DNA of 25,201 nucleotides from the NCBI GenBank assembly GCA_051881895.1, contig JBJEQT010000185.1, positions 1 through 25,201 of the forward strand, given 5' to 3'. Source of the DNA: UBA3818 sp051881895. GTDB taxonomy: Bacteria > Bacillota > Clostridia > Oscillospirales > Ruminococcaceae. This document shows positions 16,044 to 22,929 of the stretch, in pieces. The translations under genes and the position numbers were made by a program. A model generated the notes under the pieces. It was not told where the DNA came from, did no database searches, and saw only the letters and a list, made by a program, of their open reading frames with translations. Every line of letters begins with the position of its first letter. Positions within the stretch are counted from its first letter, which is position 1.

Positions 16044-17438
16044 TTACGCGCGGGTCCATTGCACACCCTGCGGCGTATCTTTGAGCGTGATACCCATACC
16101 GGCCAACTGGTCGCGGATGGCATCGGCCGTTTTAAAGTCTTTGGCTTTTCTGGCCGCCTGCCGCTTTTCAATCAGCGCTTCGATATCGGCGTCCAGCGTT
16201 TCTTTTTTGCGGTTATACAAAATTCCCAACACATCGGCGATGGCGTCGAACTGCTCGGCGGCTTTCTGCGCCAGCGCCTTGGAGCGTGGAACCTGCAACG
16301 CGGTGTTGATATCCCGCGTCAGATCGAACAGGGCCGTCAGGCCGTCAGCGGTATTGAGGTCGTCATCCATAGCGGTAACGAATTTTTCCTGTGCCGCTTC
16401 AAATTTTTTGAGGAACTCTTCCTCGCCCTCGGTAGCCTCATCCAAACCGTTATCCAACGCAAATTCCAGCTTCTCCCGGCAGTTGTACAGCCGTTCCAAA
16501 GAGTTTTTGCAGGACTCAATCACTTCCAGCGTATAGTTAAACGGGCTGCGGTAATGGGACTGGATCATCATCAGCTTGATGGTTTCATAGCCGTATTTTT
16601 CCGCCACGTCCCGGGTGGTGAAGAAATTGCCTTTGGACTTGCTCATTTTTACGTTATCCACGTTGATGTAGCCATTGTGCATCCAATAATGGGCATATTC
16701 CTTGCCGGTGCAGCATTCGCCCTGGGCAATTTCGTTCTCATGGTGCGGGAAGATCAGGTCCTGCCCGCCGCAGTGGATATCGATGGTCTCGCCCAAAAAC
16801 TTGCGGATCATCGCGGTGCATTCAATATGCCAGCCGGGACGGCCTTTTCCCCAGGGAGACTCCCAATAGGGTTCTCCTTCTTTTGCGGCTTTCCACAGAG
16901 CAAAGTCCATCGGGTCTTCTTTTTGCTCTGTCACGTCGATGCGGTTGCCGGCATCCAGCTCCTCAATGGGCATGTGGGACAGCTTGCCGTACCCCTTGAA
17001 CTTCTTGGCCCGGAAGTAAACATCGCCGTTCACTTCATAGCCGTAACCGTGATCGATGATGTCCTGGACAATTTTAATGATCTCGTCCATGGTTTCGGTG
17101 GCCTTGGGATGAATGGTCGCCGCCCGGACACCCAGGCCTTTGGCATCGATCCAATATTCATCGATATAGCGCTCCGCGATGGTTTTATAATCGGTATTTT
17201 CCTCATTGGCCCGCTTAATAATCTTGTCGTCGATATCGGTGAAGTTCTGCACGAAGGTTACTTTATAGCCCCGGTACTCCAAATAGCGGCGCATGGTATC
17301 AAACACGCAAATGGGCCGCGCGTTACCGATGTGGATATAATTATACACCGTTGGTCCACAGGCATACATCTTCACCTCGCCGGGGGTAATGGGTACGAAT
17401 TCCTCTTTTTTTCTGGTCAATGTGTTATAGATTCTCAT
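16044..17438 (-). CDS. cysS: cysteine--tRNA ligase CysS
   Basis: This class I synthetase charges tRNA-Cys. The 464-residue protein has the HIGH-like HIGN at 36-39 and KMSKS at 264-268. The zinc ligands expected for CysRS are visible: Cys27 in YACGPT, Cys207 in HIEC, His232 in PHHENE and Glu236 nearby. The C-terminal DALR-like helical region is present. An upstream in-frame extension of seven codons is ignored because ATG 17438 has AAAGGAG seven bases upstream. Its leader is a T-box with a cysteine specifier, so expression should rise when uncharged tRNA-Cys accumulates. Confidence 0.97.
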   Translation of the reverse strand: MRIYNTLTRKKEEFVPITPGEVKMYACGPTVYNYIHIGNARPICVFDTMRRYLEYRGYKVTFVQNFTDIDDKIIKRANEENTDYKTIAERYIDEYWIDAKGLGVRAATIHPKATETMDEIIKIVQDIIDHGYGYEVNGDVYFRAKKFKGYGKLSHMPIEELDAGNRIDVTEQKEDPMDFALWKAAKEGEPYWESPWGKGRPGWHIECTAMIRKFLGETIDIHCGGQDLIFPHHENEIAQGECCTGKEYAHYWMHNGYINVDNVKMSKSKGNFFTTRDVAEKYGYETIKLMMIQSHYRSPFNYTLEVIESCKNSLERLYNCREKLEFALDNGLDEATEGEEEFLKKFEAAQEKFVTAMDDDLNTADGLTALFDLTRDINTALQVPRSKALAQKAAEQFDAIADVLGILYNRKKETLDADIEALIEKRQAARKAKDFKTADAIRDQLAGMGITLKDTPQGVQWTRA

Positions 17439-17471
17439 CGTTTGCTCCTTTCCGCCCAAAAGGCCGGTTAT

Positions 17472-17513
17472 AAAAAGAAAACCGCCCTCGGGCCATTCAC
17501 GGCCGAAGGCGGT
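17472..17513 (-). terminator. regulated terminator of the cysS T-box
   Basis: ACCGCC...CGGCC pairs with GGCCCG...GGGCGGT (17481-17513) and is followed on the minus strand by TTTCTTTTT. It competes with the antiterminator that contains the T-box sequence just upstream. Its stem ends about 43 bases before the cysS ATG. Confidence 0.9.
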
Positions 17514-17717
17514 GTGTTTACCGCGGTTCCACTTCGATTTTTCACTCGATTACGCCCAATAACGGAGGCTTTTCCGCAGACCGATACTCTTTTCCCGGTC
17601 CGTGCTGGCAGGCGCACTTGGCCGAATCCGTTTCCCAAAAGCACTTTCAGCGGGTCATGCTTTCTCTCTGTCGGGCGTTATCCGGTTACTTTTCCTGATC
17701 ATCGCATTTATAATGTA
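17472..17717 (-). promoter_or_regulatory. T-box riboswitch (cysteine) controlling cysS
   Basis: The leader carries the conserved T-box sequence AAGTGGAACCGCG (17535-17523). Stem I elements are present in order: AGTA in the specifier loop region, AGAGAG, and a GCTGAAAG apical loop closed by AAAGCA/TGCTTT. A lower-stem pairing CAGG/CCTG places TGC (17616-17614), a cysteine codon followed by purine, in the specifier position. The antiterminator TGGA (17531-17528) would pair with UCCA, matching the U discriminator of tRNA-Cys. Specifier placement is by hand folding; class and amino acid agree with the gene. Confidence 0.93.
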
Positions 17718-17723
17718 TTTATT

Positions 17724-17752
17724 AACATAGCACGGTTTTTTCTCTTTGTCAA
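17724..17752 (-). promoter_or_regulatory. sigma-A-type promoter of the cysS T-box leader
   Basis: On the minus strand, perfect TTGACA (17752-17747), 17-base spacer, TATGTT (17729-17724). The start would be near 17717, giving a leader of about 280 bases that contains the whole T-box. Confidence 0.85.
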
Positions 17753-17775
17753 GAACCGCAAACCGGCTTTCTTTT

Positions 17776-18336
17776 TTACTTCATATCGCTGAACACAGCC
17801 CGGTTTTTCCACAGGTAATTAACGCCGCTCACAATCGTCAGCGCCAGCGTTAACCACATCAAAACGATGTTCGTTCCCGCCAGCAGCGGAATACCGATGA
17901 GCAGTTCTTCCTCCAGATACATCTGAAAAATGGTAGACGCCACCCAGATCATCTGGAATACGGTTTTCATCTTTCCGAAGATATCCGCCGCAATTACGAT
18001 GCCTTTGGGCGCCGCAATCAGCCGCAGGGAGGTGACGACAAATTCCCTGGCAATAATCACAATGATCACCGCCGCCGGTGTTGTCCACAAATCCACAAAG
18101 CAAATCAAGGCGGAAGTGACCAGAATTTTATCCGCCAGCGGGTCCATAAACTTGCCAAAATCCGTAACCAAACCCCGTTTGCGCGCGATTTTCCCGTCCA
18201 GCGTATCGGTAAAAGACGCGGCGATAAACAAAATCAGCGCCCACAGATCATGATTGGAAAAAGGCAGTACCATGGCGGCCACAAAAAACGGCACCATCAG
18301 CATTCGCAGGCAGGTCAGTTTATTTGGCAGGTTCAT
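17776..18336 (-). CDS. pgsA: CDP-diacylglycerol--glycerol-3-phosphate 3-phosphatidyltransferase PgsA
   Basis: It makes phosphatidylglycerol phosphate, the committed step to phosphatidylglycerol and cardiolipin, in the membrane. At 186 residues the length is typical. The CDP-alcohol phosphatidyltransferase motif DG-x2-AR-x8-G-x3-D-x3-D is visible in LDGKIARKRG and KFMDPLADK (about residues 47-71). Several hydrophobic helices surround it. The frame is open 20 codons upstream, but ATG 18336 starts the typical MNLPNKLT and has AGAGGA before it. It follows rimO by 43 bases; no clear terminator lies between it and the cysS promoter. Confidence 0.94.
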   Translation of the reverse strand: MNLPNKLTCLRMLMVPFFVAAMVLPFSNHDLWALILFIAASFTDTLDGKIARKRGLVTDFGKFMDPLADKILVTSALICFVDLWTTPAAVIIVIIAREFVVTSLRLIAAPKGIVIAADIFGKMKTVFQMIWVASTIFQMYLEEELLIGIPLLAGTNIVLMWLTLALTIVSGVNYLWKNRAVFSDMK

Positions 18337-18379
18337 AAGAGCAATCCTCTTTTCTGTTGTATTCCCGGCAGCGGATTTT

Positions 18380-19705
18380 TTACAGCGCACTGCCAATCAA
18401 ATCATAATCCAGCACATCGTCCACATGTACCGGCAGATACTGGCCGACCGCCAGCTTTTTCTTGCTGACAAAAAAGATTTTCCCATCGATATCCGGCGCA
18501 TCCGCCGCGCTGCGGCCGAAATAGCTGGACGCGTAACGGTCATAGCCTTCCACAACGACCTCCAAATCGCTGCCTACCAGCTCCTGGTTGTACGCCTCCA
18601 TAATTCCCATCTGCAGTTCCATAATAATGTCTGCCCGGCGCTGGCGCACCTCGGGATCGATCTGGTCTTTCCGCTCGCCGGCCGGCGTCCCTTCTTCCGC
18701 CGAATAAGGGAAACAGCCCAGCCGCTCGAATTTTATATCCTGCACAAATTGGCAAAGCGCTTCAAACTGTTCCTCCGTCTCGCCGGGGAACCCGGTGATC
18801 AAGGTCGTCCGCAGCACAATGCCCGGCACTTTTGCCCGAATCTTTTCCATCAAAGCGGTGAGCGATTCTCTGTCGCCACGCCGGTTCATTTCTTTGAGCA
18901 CCTGCTTGTCACAATGCTGCAGCGGGATATCCAGATACTTGACAATCTTCTCCTCTTGGGCCATCACATCCAAAAGTTCGTCGGTAATCAAATCCGGATA
19001 GGTATATAATACGCGAATCCAGTGAAGATTCTCAATCTGGGCCAACCGGCGCAGAAGTTCCGGCAGCATGGGCTTGCCGTACAAATCAACGCCATATCGG
19101 GTCGTGTCCTGCGCTACCACATTCAATTCCGTTACGCCGTGATTCGCCAGATGTTGGGCCTCCGCCACGATTTTATCCATCTCTCTGCTGCGGTAGCGCC
19201 CGCGAATCATCGGGATGGCACAGTAAGTGCAGCGATTATCGCAGCCTTCCGCGATTTTCAAATAAGCAAAAAACGGCAGATTGGAGACGATCCGATCTCC
19301 TTCCAACGGCAACGCCTCTTTGGGGCCGAACCGGCGCACTTTTTCGCCTGCCAGGGCCTTTTCGATCGCGTCGCAGATCTCCTCATTGGAACCGATACCC
19401 AAAATGACGTCGGCCTCCGGAATTTCCTTGGCCATTTCCTCCTGATACCGCTCCGCCAGACAGCCGGTAACGCAGATCACTTTGATCCGTCCTTCTTTTT
19501 TGAGCGTGACAAATTCCAGGATATTTTCAATGGACTCCTGCTTGGCGCTTTCGATAAATCCACAGGTGTTGACGATCACCACATCGCAAGTACCGGAATC
19601 GGTATGAATCTGATATCCCCGTTCCCTGAGTTTAGCCAATATAATTTCTGCGTCCACCTGATTTTTAGAACATCCAAGGGACACCATTCCCACTTTGATT
19701 GCCAT
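18380..19705 (-). CDS. rimO: ribosomal protein uS12 (Asp) methylthiotransferase RimO
   Basis: This radical SAM enzyme adds a methylthio group to a conserved Asp of ribosomal protein S12. The N-terminal UPF0004 domain has the three cluster cysteines (12, 48, 82). The radical SAM CxxxCxxC is at Cys155, 159 and 162 in CDNRCTYC. A C-terminal TRAM domain ends the 441-residue protein. MVSLGCSKNQVDAE near the N terminus is typical of RimO, distinguishing it from MiaB. GAGGAG lies within the end of recX, three bases of gap separating the two genes. It is followed by pgsA. Confidence 0.96.
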   Translation of the reverse strand: MAIKVGMVSLGCSKNQVDAEIILAKLRERGYQIHTDSGTCDVVIVNTCGFIESAKQESIENILEFVTLKKEGRIKVICVTGCLAERYQEEMAKEIPEADVILGIGSNEEICDAIEKALAGEKVRRFGPKEALPLEGDRIVSNLPFFAYLKIAEGCDNRCTYCAIPMIRGRYRSREMDKIVAEAQHLANHGVTELNVVAQDTTRYGVDLYGKPMLPELLRRLAQIENLHWIRVLYTYPDLITDELLDVMAQEEKIVKYLDIPLQHCDKQVLKEMNRRGDRESLTALMEKIRAKVPGIVLRTTLITGFPGETEEQFEALCQFVQDIKFERLGCFPYSAEEGTPAGERKDQIDPEVRQRRADIIMELQMGIMEAYNQELVGSDLEVVVEGYDRYASSYFGRSAADAPDIDGKIFFVSKKKLAVGQYLPVHVDDVLDYDLIGSAL

Positions 19706-19708
19706 AGT

Positions 19709-20344
19709 TTACTCCTCTATTTCGCTAAAATTCCGCAGCGCCGAACGGATCTGTTCATAATCGTATCCCAATCGCAGCAGCCCGTTCACCGCTTTATTCC
19801 GCCCTTTCGGGTCGCCGTCCGCCAAGTAGCGGGCGTATTTTCGGCGGATCAGCCCTATCAGCTGTTCTTCCGCCTCTTCCTCCCCAAAGGAATCCCTCAT
19901 CTCCTCCAGGACTTCTTCAATCAGCTCCCGGTCAAAGCCTTTCTGCATCAGCCCCTGGCGGATACGCCGCGAACCGTATTTTTTCTCCTGCCACAGCATG
20001 GATGCCCACCGGCGGGCATAGACAGCGTCGTCCACCAGCCCCAATTCCACCATCCGGTGCGTCACTTCGGCAGCGATCTCTTCCGGTACCGATTTGCACA
20101 GCTTGTCAAACAGCTCTTTCTGGCTGTGGCTCCGGCTTTCCAGCAAATACAGCGCCCGTTCCCGGGCGCGCCGGCGGTCGCAAAGCGTTCGGATTTCATC
20201 CAGCCGCTGCGGCGTGATCTCCTGGCCAACCCGCAGCCCTGTTTCCGCCAAAACCTCTGCGTTTACCGTAAGGGCATATTCATCCTCCACAAACAGATGA
20301 TACCCCTTTTTCTTTGCTTTTTCAATCGCTGTAATCCGAAGCAT
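19709..20344 (-). CDS. recX: regulatory protein RecX
   Basis: RecX binds RecA filaments and modulates recombinase activity. The 211-residue protein has the repeated three-helix blocks of the family: RALYLLESRSHSQKELFDKL, then a VDDAVYARRWA block and GSRRIRQGLMQKG. Its ATG overlaps the recA stop codon by one base in the arrangement TGATG, so it is translationally coupled to recA. A GTG one codon earlier is an alternative start. Confidence 0.93.
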   Translation of the reverse strand: MLRITAIEKAKKKGYHLFVEDEYALTVNAEVLAETGLRVGQEITPQRLDEIRTLCDRRRARERALYLLESRSHSQKELFDKLCKSVPEEIAAEVTHRMVELGLVDDAVYARRWASMLWQEKKYGSRRIRQGLMQKGFDRELIEEVLEEMRDSFGEEEAEEQLIGLIRRKYARYLADGDPKGRNKAVNGLLRLGYDYEQIRSALRNFSEIEE

Positions 20345-21468
20345 CACTCATCCACTTCCACATCGATATTAACCGATGCTTTTCCTTTGGCGTCTGCCGC
20401 CGGGGCAACCGGCGGCGCAGCCGGTTCGGGAACGGCCGCGGCTTCTTTTTTCGGCGCGACGGTCTTTCCGCCGCGGGCAAAGCTCAGCCGGTCGGCGTCC
20501 GCGCGGATCATCTTATCGATCTCGTCGGCAAAATCCGGATGCTCCTGCAGATAAATCTTTACGTTATCCCGGCCCTGCCCCAGGCGCTCTCCTTTATAGC
20601 TGAACCACGCGCCGGATTTGTTGATGATATCCAATTTCACCGCCAAGTCCAATATCTCGCCTGCGCGGGAGATGCCGGTACCATACATGATATCGAACTC
20701 CGCCTCTTTAAAGGGAGGCGCTACCTTATTCTTCACAATTTTAACCCGGGTGCGGTTGCCGATCATTTCTGTTCCGTTTTTCAGCTGTTCGACCCGGCGG
20801 ACTTCCATCCGGACAGAAGAATAGAATTTCAGCGCGCGGCCGCCGGGGGTTACTTCCGGATTGCCGTATACCACGCCGACTTTCTCACGCAGCTGGTTGA
20901 TAAATACCGCCACTGTATTGGATTTGGAAACAATACCGGTAAGCTTGCGCAGCGCCTGACTCATCAGCCGCGCCTGCAGGCCCACATGGGCGTCACCCAT
21001 CTCGCCTTCGATTTCCGCTTTTGGCACCATGGCGGCTACCGAGTCAAGCACGATCACATCAATGGCGCCGGAACGGACCAGCGCTTCGGCGATCTCCAGT
21101 GCCTGCTCGCCGGTATCCGGCTGGGAAACCAGGAGCGAATCGATATCCACGCCCAACGCCTTTGCATATACCGGGTCCAAAGCGTGCTCCACATCGATGA
21201 ACGCCGCCTCGCCGCCGGCTTTCTGCGCCTGGGCGATAATATGCAGCGCAACCGTGGTCTTACCGGAACTTTCCGGCCCATAGATCTCCACAATACGCCC
21301 TCTGGGCACGCCGCCAATACCAAGCGCCATATCCAGCGAAATGGAGCCGGTGGAAATGGCTTCCACATTGAGCGTGGCGGTGGAGCCCAATTTCATGATT
21401 GCCCCTTTTCCAAACTGCTTTTCAATTTGGCTGATTGCCGTTTCAATCGCTTTTTGTTTATCTACCAT
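20344..21468 (-). CDS. recA: recombinase RecA
   Basis: RecA forms filaments on single-stranded DNA, catalyses strand exchange and triggers LexA self-cleavage. The 374-residue protein has Walker A GPESSGKT at 64-71, VLDSVAAMVPKAE containing Walker B, the L2 region NQLREKVGV, and TPGGRALKFY. The C-terminal tail is long, Ala/Pro-rich then acidic. ATG 21468 is chosen because GGAG lies seven bases upstream; in-frame ATGs at 21480 and further up have no ribosome site. recX overlaps its stop codon. A LexA-type box and sigma-A promoter lie upstream. Confidence 0.97.
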   Translation of the reverse strand: MVDKQKAIETAISQIEKQFGKGAIMKLGSTATLNVEAISTGSISLDMALGIGGVPRGRIVEIYGPESSGKTTVALHIIAQAQKAGGEAAFIDVEHALDPVYAKALGVDIDSLLVSQPDTGEQALEIAEALVRSGAIDVIVLDSVAAMVPKAEIEGEMGDAHVGLQARLMSQALRKLTGIVSKSNTVAVFINQLREKVGVVYGNPEVTPGGRALKFYSSVRMEVRRVEQLKNGTEMIGNRTRVKIVKNKVAPPFKEAEFDIMYGTGISRAGEILDLAVKLDIINKSGAWFSYKGERLGQGRDNVKIYLQEHPDFADEIDKMIRADADRLSFARGGKTVAPKKEAAAVPEPAAPPVAPAADAKGKASVNIDVEVDE

Positions 21469-21662
21469 ATTCTTCTCCATTCCGCGCCAAAAAGCGCTGT
21501 TCTTTCCGAAAAAGCACCGCATGCAAACGCTGCTGCGTTAGTACGCAACGGCGAGTGCCATCTTCCGTTGTTTTCACCGCAAAGGGCGCATTCTGCATAT
21601 ATCCGCCGGAAAAACCGCTTTCTTTTTATGAAAAGACGATTTTCAGCGGCAGCGGCTCTCTT
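21469..21662 (-). other. structured recA leader (about 190 bases)
   Basis: Between the predicted recA start of transcription (near 21662) and the ATG, two hairpin-plus-U-run structures can be drawn. The first pairs CCGCT (21649-21645) with AGCGG (21619-21615), with an inner CTTTT/AAAAG stem, then U5 (21614-21610). The second pairs GCAC(T)CGC (21558-21551) with GCGGTGC (21520-21514). It encloses a 7-bp GTTGCGT/ACGCAGC hairpin and is followed by U5 (21513-21509). A 44-46-codon open frame beginning ATG CAG AAT GCG crosses the second hairpin and runs into the recA start region. Its function is not known; structures are hand-drawn. Confidence 0.45.
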
Positions 21663-21668
21663 GCTGTT

Positions 21669-21697
21669 ATTATACCTTATTCCTTTGCCGGATGCAA
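21669..21697 (-). promoter_or_regulatory. sigma-A-type promoter of recA
   Basis: On the minus strand, TTGCAT (21697-21692) and a perfect TATAAT (21674-21669) are separated by 17 bases, giving a start near 21662. It is divergent from the gntR promoter. Confidence 0.8.
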
Positions 21698-21715
21698 CCG
21701 ATTTGCGTGAAAAAT

Positions 21716-21729
21716 CGAACATATATTCT
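21716..21729. promoter_or_regulatory. LexA (SOS) operator
   Basis: CGAACATATATTCT matches the Gram-positive LexA consensus CGAACRNRYGTTYC at all positions but the G of the right half and the last base. It lies 18 bases upstream of the recA -35, and 31 bases upstream of the divergent gntR -35. SOS control of recA is the established expectation in Bacillota; position relative to the start suggests upstream rather than direct overlap. Confidence 0.75.
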
Positions 21730-21760
21730 TTTCTTTTTTCGTCTATCTGTACAATTTTGG

Positions 21761-21789
21761 TTGCGAAAAAAACGCCGTTGTATTATAAT
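21761..21789 (+). promoter_or_regulatory. sigma-A-type promoter of the gntR-family gene
   Basis: TTGCGA (21761-21766), 17-base spacer, TATAAT (21784-21789). The start would be near 21796, leaving about 105 bases of leader in which I recognise only the ribosome site AAAGGAT shortly before the ATG. Confidence 0.75.
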
Positions 21790-21900
21790 AAGAATAGTTT
21801 TTACAAATCATTTTTCTGCCGAAAACGTTACTGTATCCCGGTACGCTTCGGCAGTATCCCCGTTTCAATGGGTTATCCCGCAGGAAAAGGATTGAAAAAC

Positions 21901-22599
21901 ATGAAAGACAATACATTATCGAATGGGTATTCCCTGGCCGACAAAGTGTTTAAAAAATTGGAGGAAGAGATTTTAAACGGCGCGTTAAAAGCCGGAGAGA
22001 ATCTGACGGAATTGCGCATTTCCGCCCGTCTGGGCGTTAGCCGTACCCCTGTCCGGGAAGCCATCCACCGGCTGGAACAGGAAGGGCTGGTACAATTGAC
22101 CCCCAACAAAGGCGCTGTGGTCGTCGGTGTCAGTGAAAAGGACCTTCGTGATATTTACGATATCCGCATGAAGCTGGAAGGCCTTGCTTCCCGCTGGGCA
22201 GCGGAGCATATCACAGAAGAAGAAACAAAATCCCTGCGTGATATTCTGGAACTTCAGGAATTCTACACCGCAAAAGGCGATCTGGAGCAGCTGCGGAACC
22301 TGGATTCGCAGTTTCATGAACGAATTTATGAAATCAGCGGCAGCCGGACCCTCCGCCAGACGCTGAGCAGCCTGCATCATTCCGTGCAGCGGTACCGCAA
22401 AATGTCTTTTGCCACAAAAGGCCGCGCCCAAAAGGTGATGGGCGAACACCAGCGTATTGTCGACGCTATCGCCGCCCACGATCCGGACGCGGCGGAGAAA
22501 GCCACCTTTGATCACATTGAGATGGCTGCCACCAATATGCTGAAAAATCTCGGCCTCTCCGGTGAGGCGGAAACGGAATCCGGCGGCGCGGCGCAGTAA
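21901..22599 (+). CDS. GntR family transcriptional regulator, FadR subfamily (FCD domain)
   Basis: The 232-residue protein has an N-terminal winged helix-turn-helix (about 12-80) with the hallmark ISARLGVSRTPVREAIHRLE, then an all-helical FCD ligand domain. In the FCD, the acid and histidine pattern (Asp in LRNLDSQFHE, then GEHQRIVDAI and FDHIEMA) fits the metal- and acid-binding pocket. Ligands of this subfamily are usually small carboxylates; the one here cannot be told. An AAAGGAT precedes ATG 21901; the same frame is open far upstream through antisense recA and that part is spurious. It stands alone between divergent recA and the ferredoxin gene. Confidence 0.92.
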   Translation: MKDNTLSNGYSLADKVFKKLEEEILNGALKAGENLTELRISARLGVSRTPVREAIHRLEQEGLVQLTPNKGAVVVGVSEKDLRDIYDIRMKLEGLASRWAAEHITEEETKSLRDILELQEFYTAKGDLEQLRNLDSQFHERIYEISGSRTLRQTLSSLHHSVQRYRKMSFATKGRAQKVMGEHQRIVDAIAAHDPDAAEKATFDHIEMAATNMLKNLGLSGEAETESGGAAQ

Positions 22600-22615
22600 T
22601 CATTGTATCAAAACA

Positions 22616-22651
22616 GAAAAAAGGCCTTTGCCATGCGGCAAAGGCCTTTTT
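22616..22651. terminator. two-way intrinsic terminator between gntR and ferredoxin genes
   Basis: AAGGCCTTTGCC (22621-22632) and GGCAAAGGCCTT (22637-22648) form a perfect 12-bp stem with a 4-base loop, with an A run before and a T run after. It can end both converging transcripts. Confidence 0.93.
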
Positions 22652-22662
22652 AAGTACGCAAA

Positions 22663-22833
22663 TTATTTCTCAGAAGGAGCGCCAACCGGGCAAACGCCAG
22701 CGCAAGCACCACAGCTGATGCAGGTACCTTCGTCGATTACGTATTTGCCGTCACCAGCAGAAATAGCGGAAACGGGGCACTCTGCCTCGCAGGCACCGCA
22801 GCTGATGCACTCGTCAGAAATTACATATGCCAT
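22663..22833 (-). CDS. clostridial-type 2[4Fe-4S] ferredoxin
   Basis: A 56-residue protein of the size of classic clostridial ferredoxins. Two CxxCxxCxxxCP motifs are complete: Cys 9, 12, 15, 19 and Cys 38, 41, 44, 48. They flank a typical SAISAGDGKYVIDEGTC linker. It carries low-potential electrons in anaerobic metabolism in the cytoplasm. The ATG at 22833 has a very strong GGAGGTG before it, fitting a highly expressed gene. It has its own promoter and ends at the two-way terminator, so it is a single-gene unit. The gene is short enough that length-filtered gene calling would miss it. Confidence 0.96.
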   Translation of the reverse strand: MAYVISDECISCGACEAECPVSAISAGDGKYVIDEGTCISCGACAGVCPVGAPSEK

Positions 22834-22864
22834 TGCAAATCCACCTCCATATCATTTTGACAAC

Positions 22865-22892
22865 ATTGTATCACGTTCCCAAAAAAAATCAA
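22865..22892 (-). promoter_or_regulatory. promoter of the ferredoxin gene
   Basis: On the minus strand, TTGATT (22892-22887) and TACAAT (22870-22865) are separated by 16 bases. The start would be near 22858, giving a short leader of about 25 bases with the strong ribosome site. Confidence 0.7.
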
Positions 22893-22929
22893 CCGTTTCC
22901 GGTGATTTTTCTCGCCGCTTACAGAATCT

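Noticed and set aside
17740..17775. Possible terminator after pgsA
   Set aside because: An AAGAA/TTCTT plus CCG/CGG hairpin with a bulge can be drawn but lacks a U run and overlaps the cysS -35, so it is not a convincing terminator.
15954..17792. A 612-codon plus-strand open frame
   Set aside because: It runs opposite cysS and its T-box leader; no domain is recognisable and no ribosome site supports it.
19022..20554. A 510-codon plus-strand open frame
   Set aside because: It is the antisense of rimO, recX and the end of recA, all clearly identified on the minus strand.
20539..21900. Long N-terminal extension of the GntR regulator through antisense recA
   Set aside because: The gntR promoter at 21761-21789 and the ribosome site before ATG 21901 give the normal family N terminus; the extension is just open by chance.
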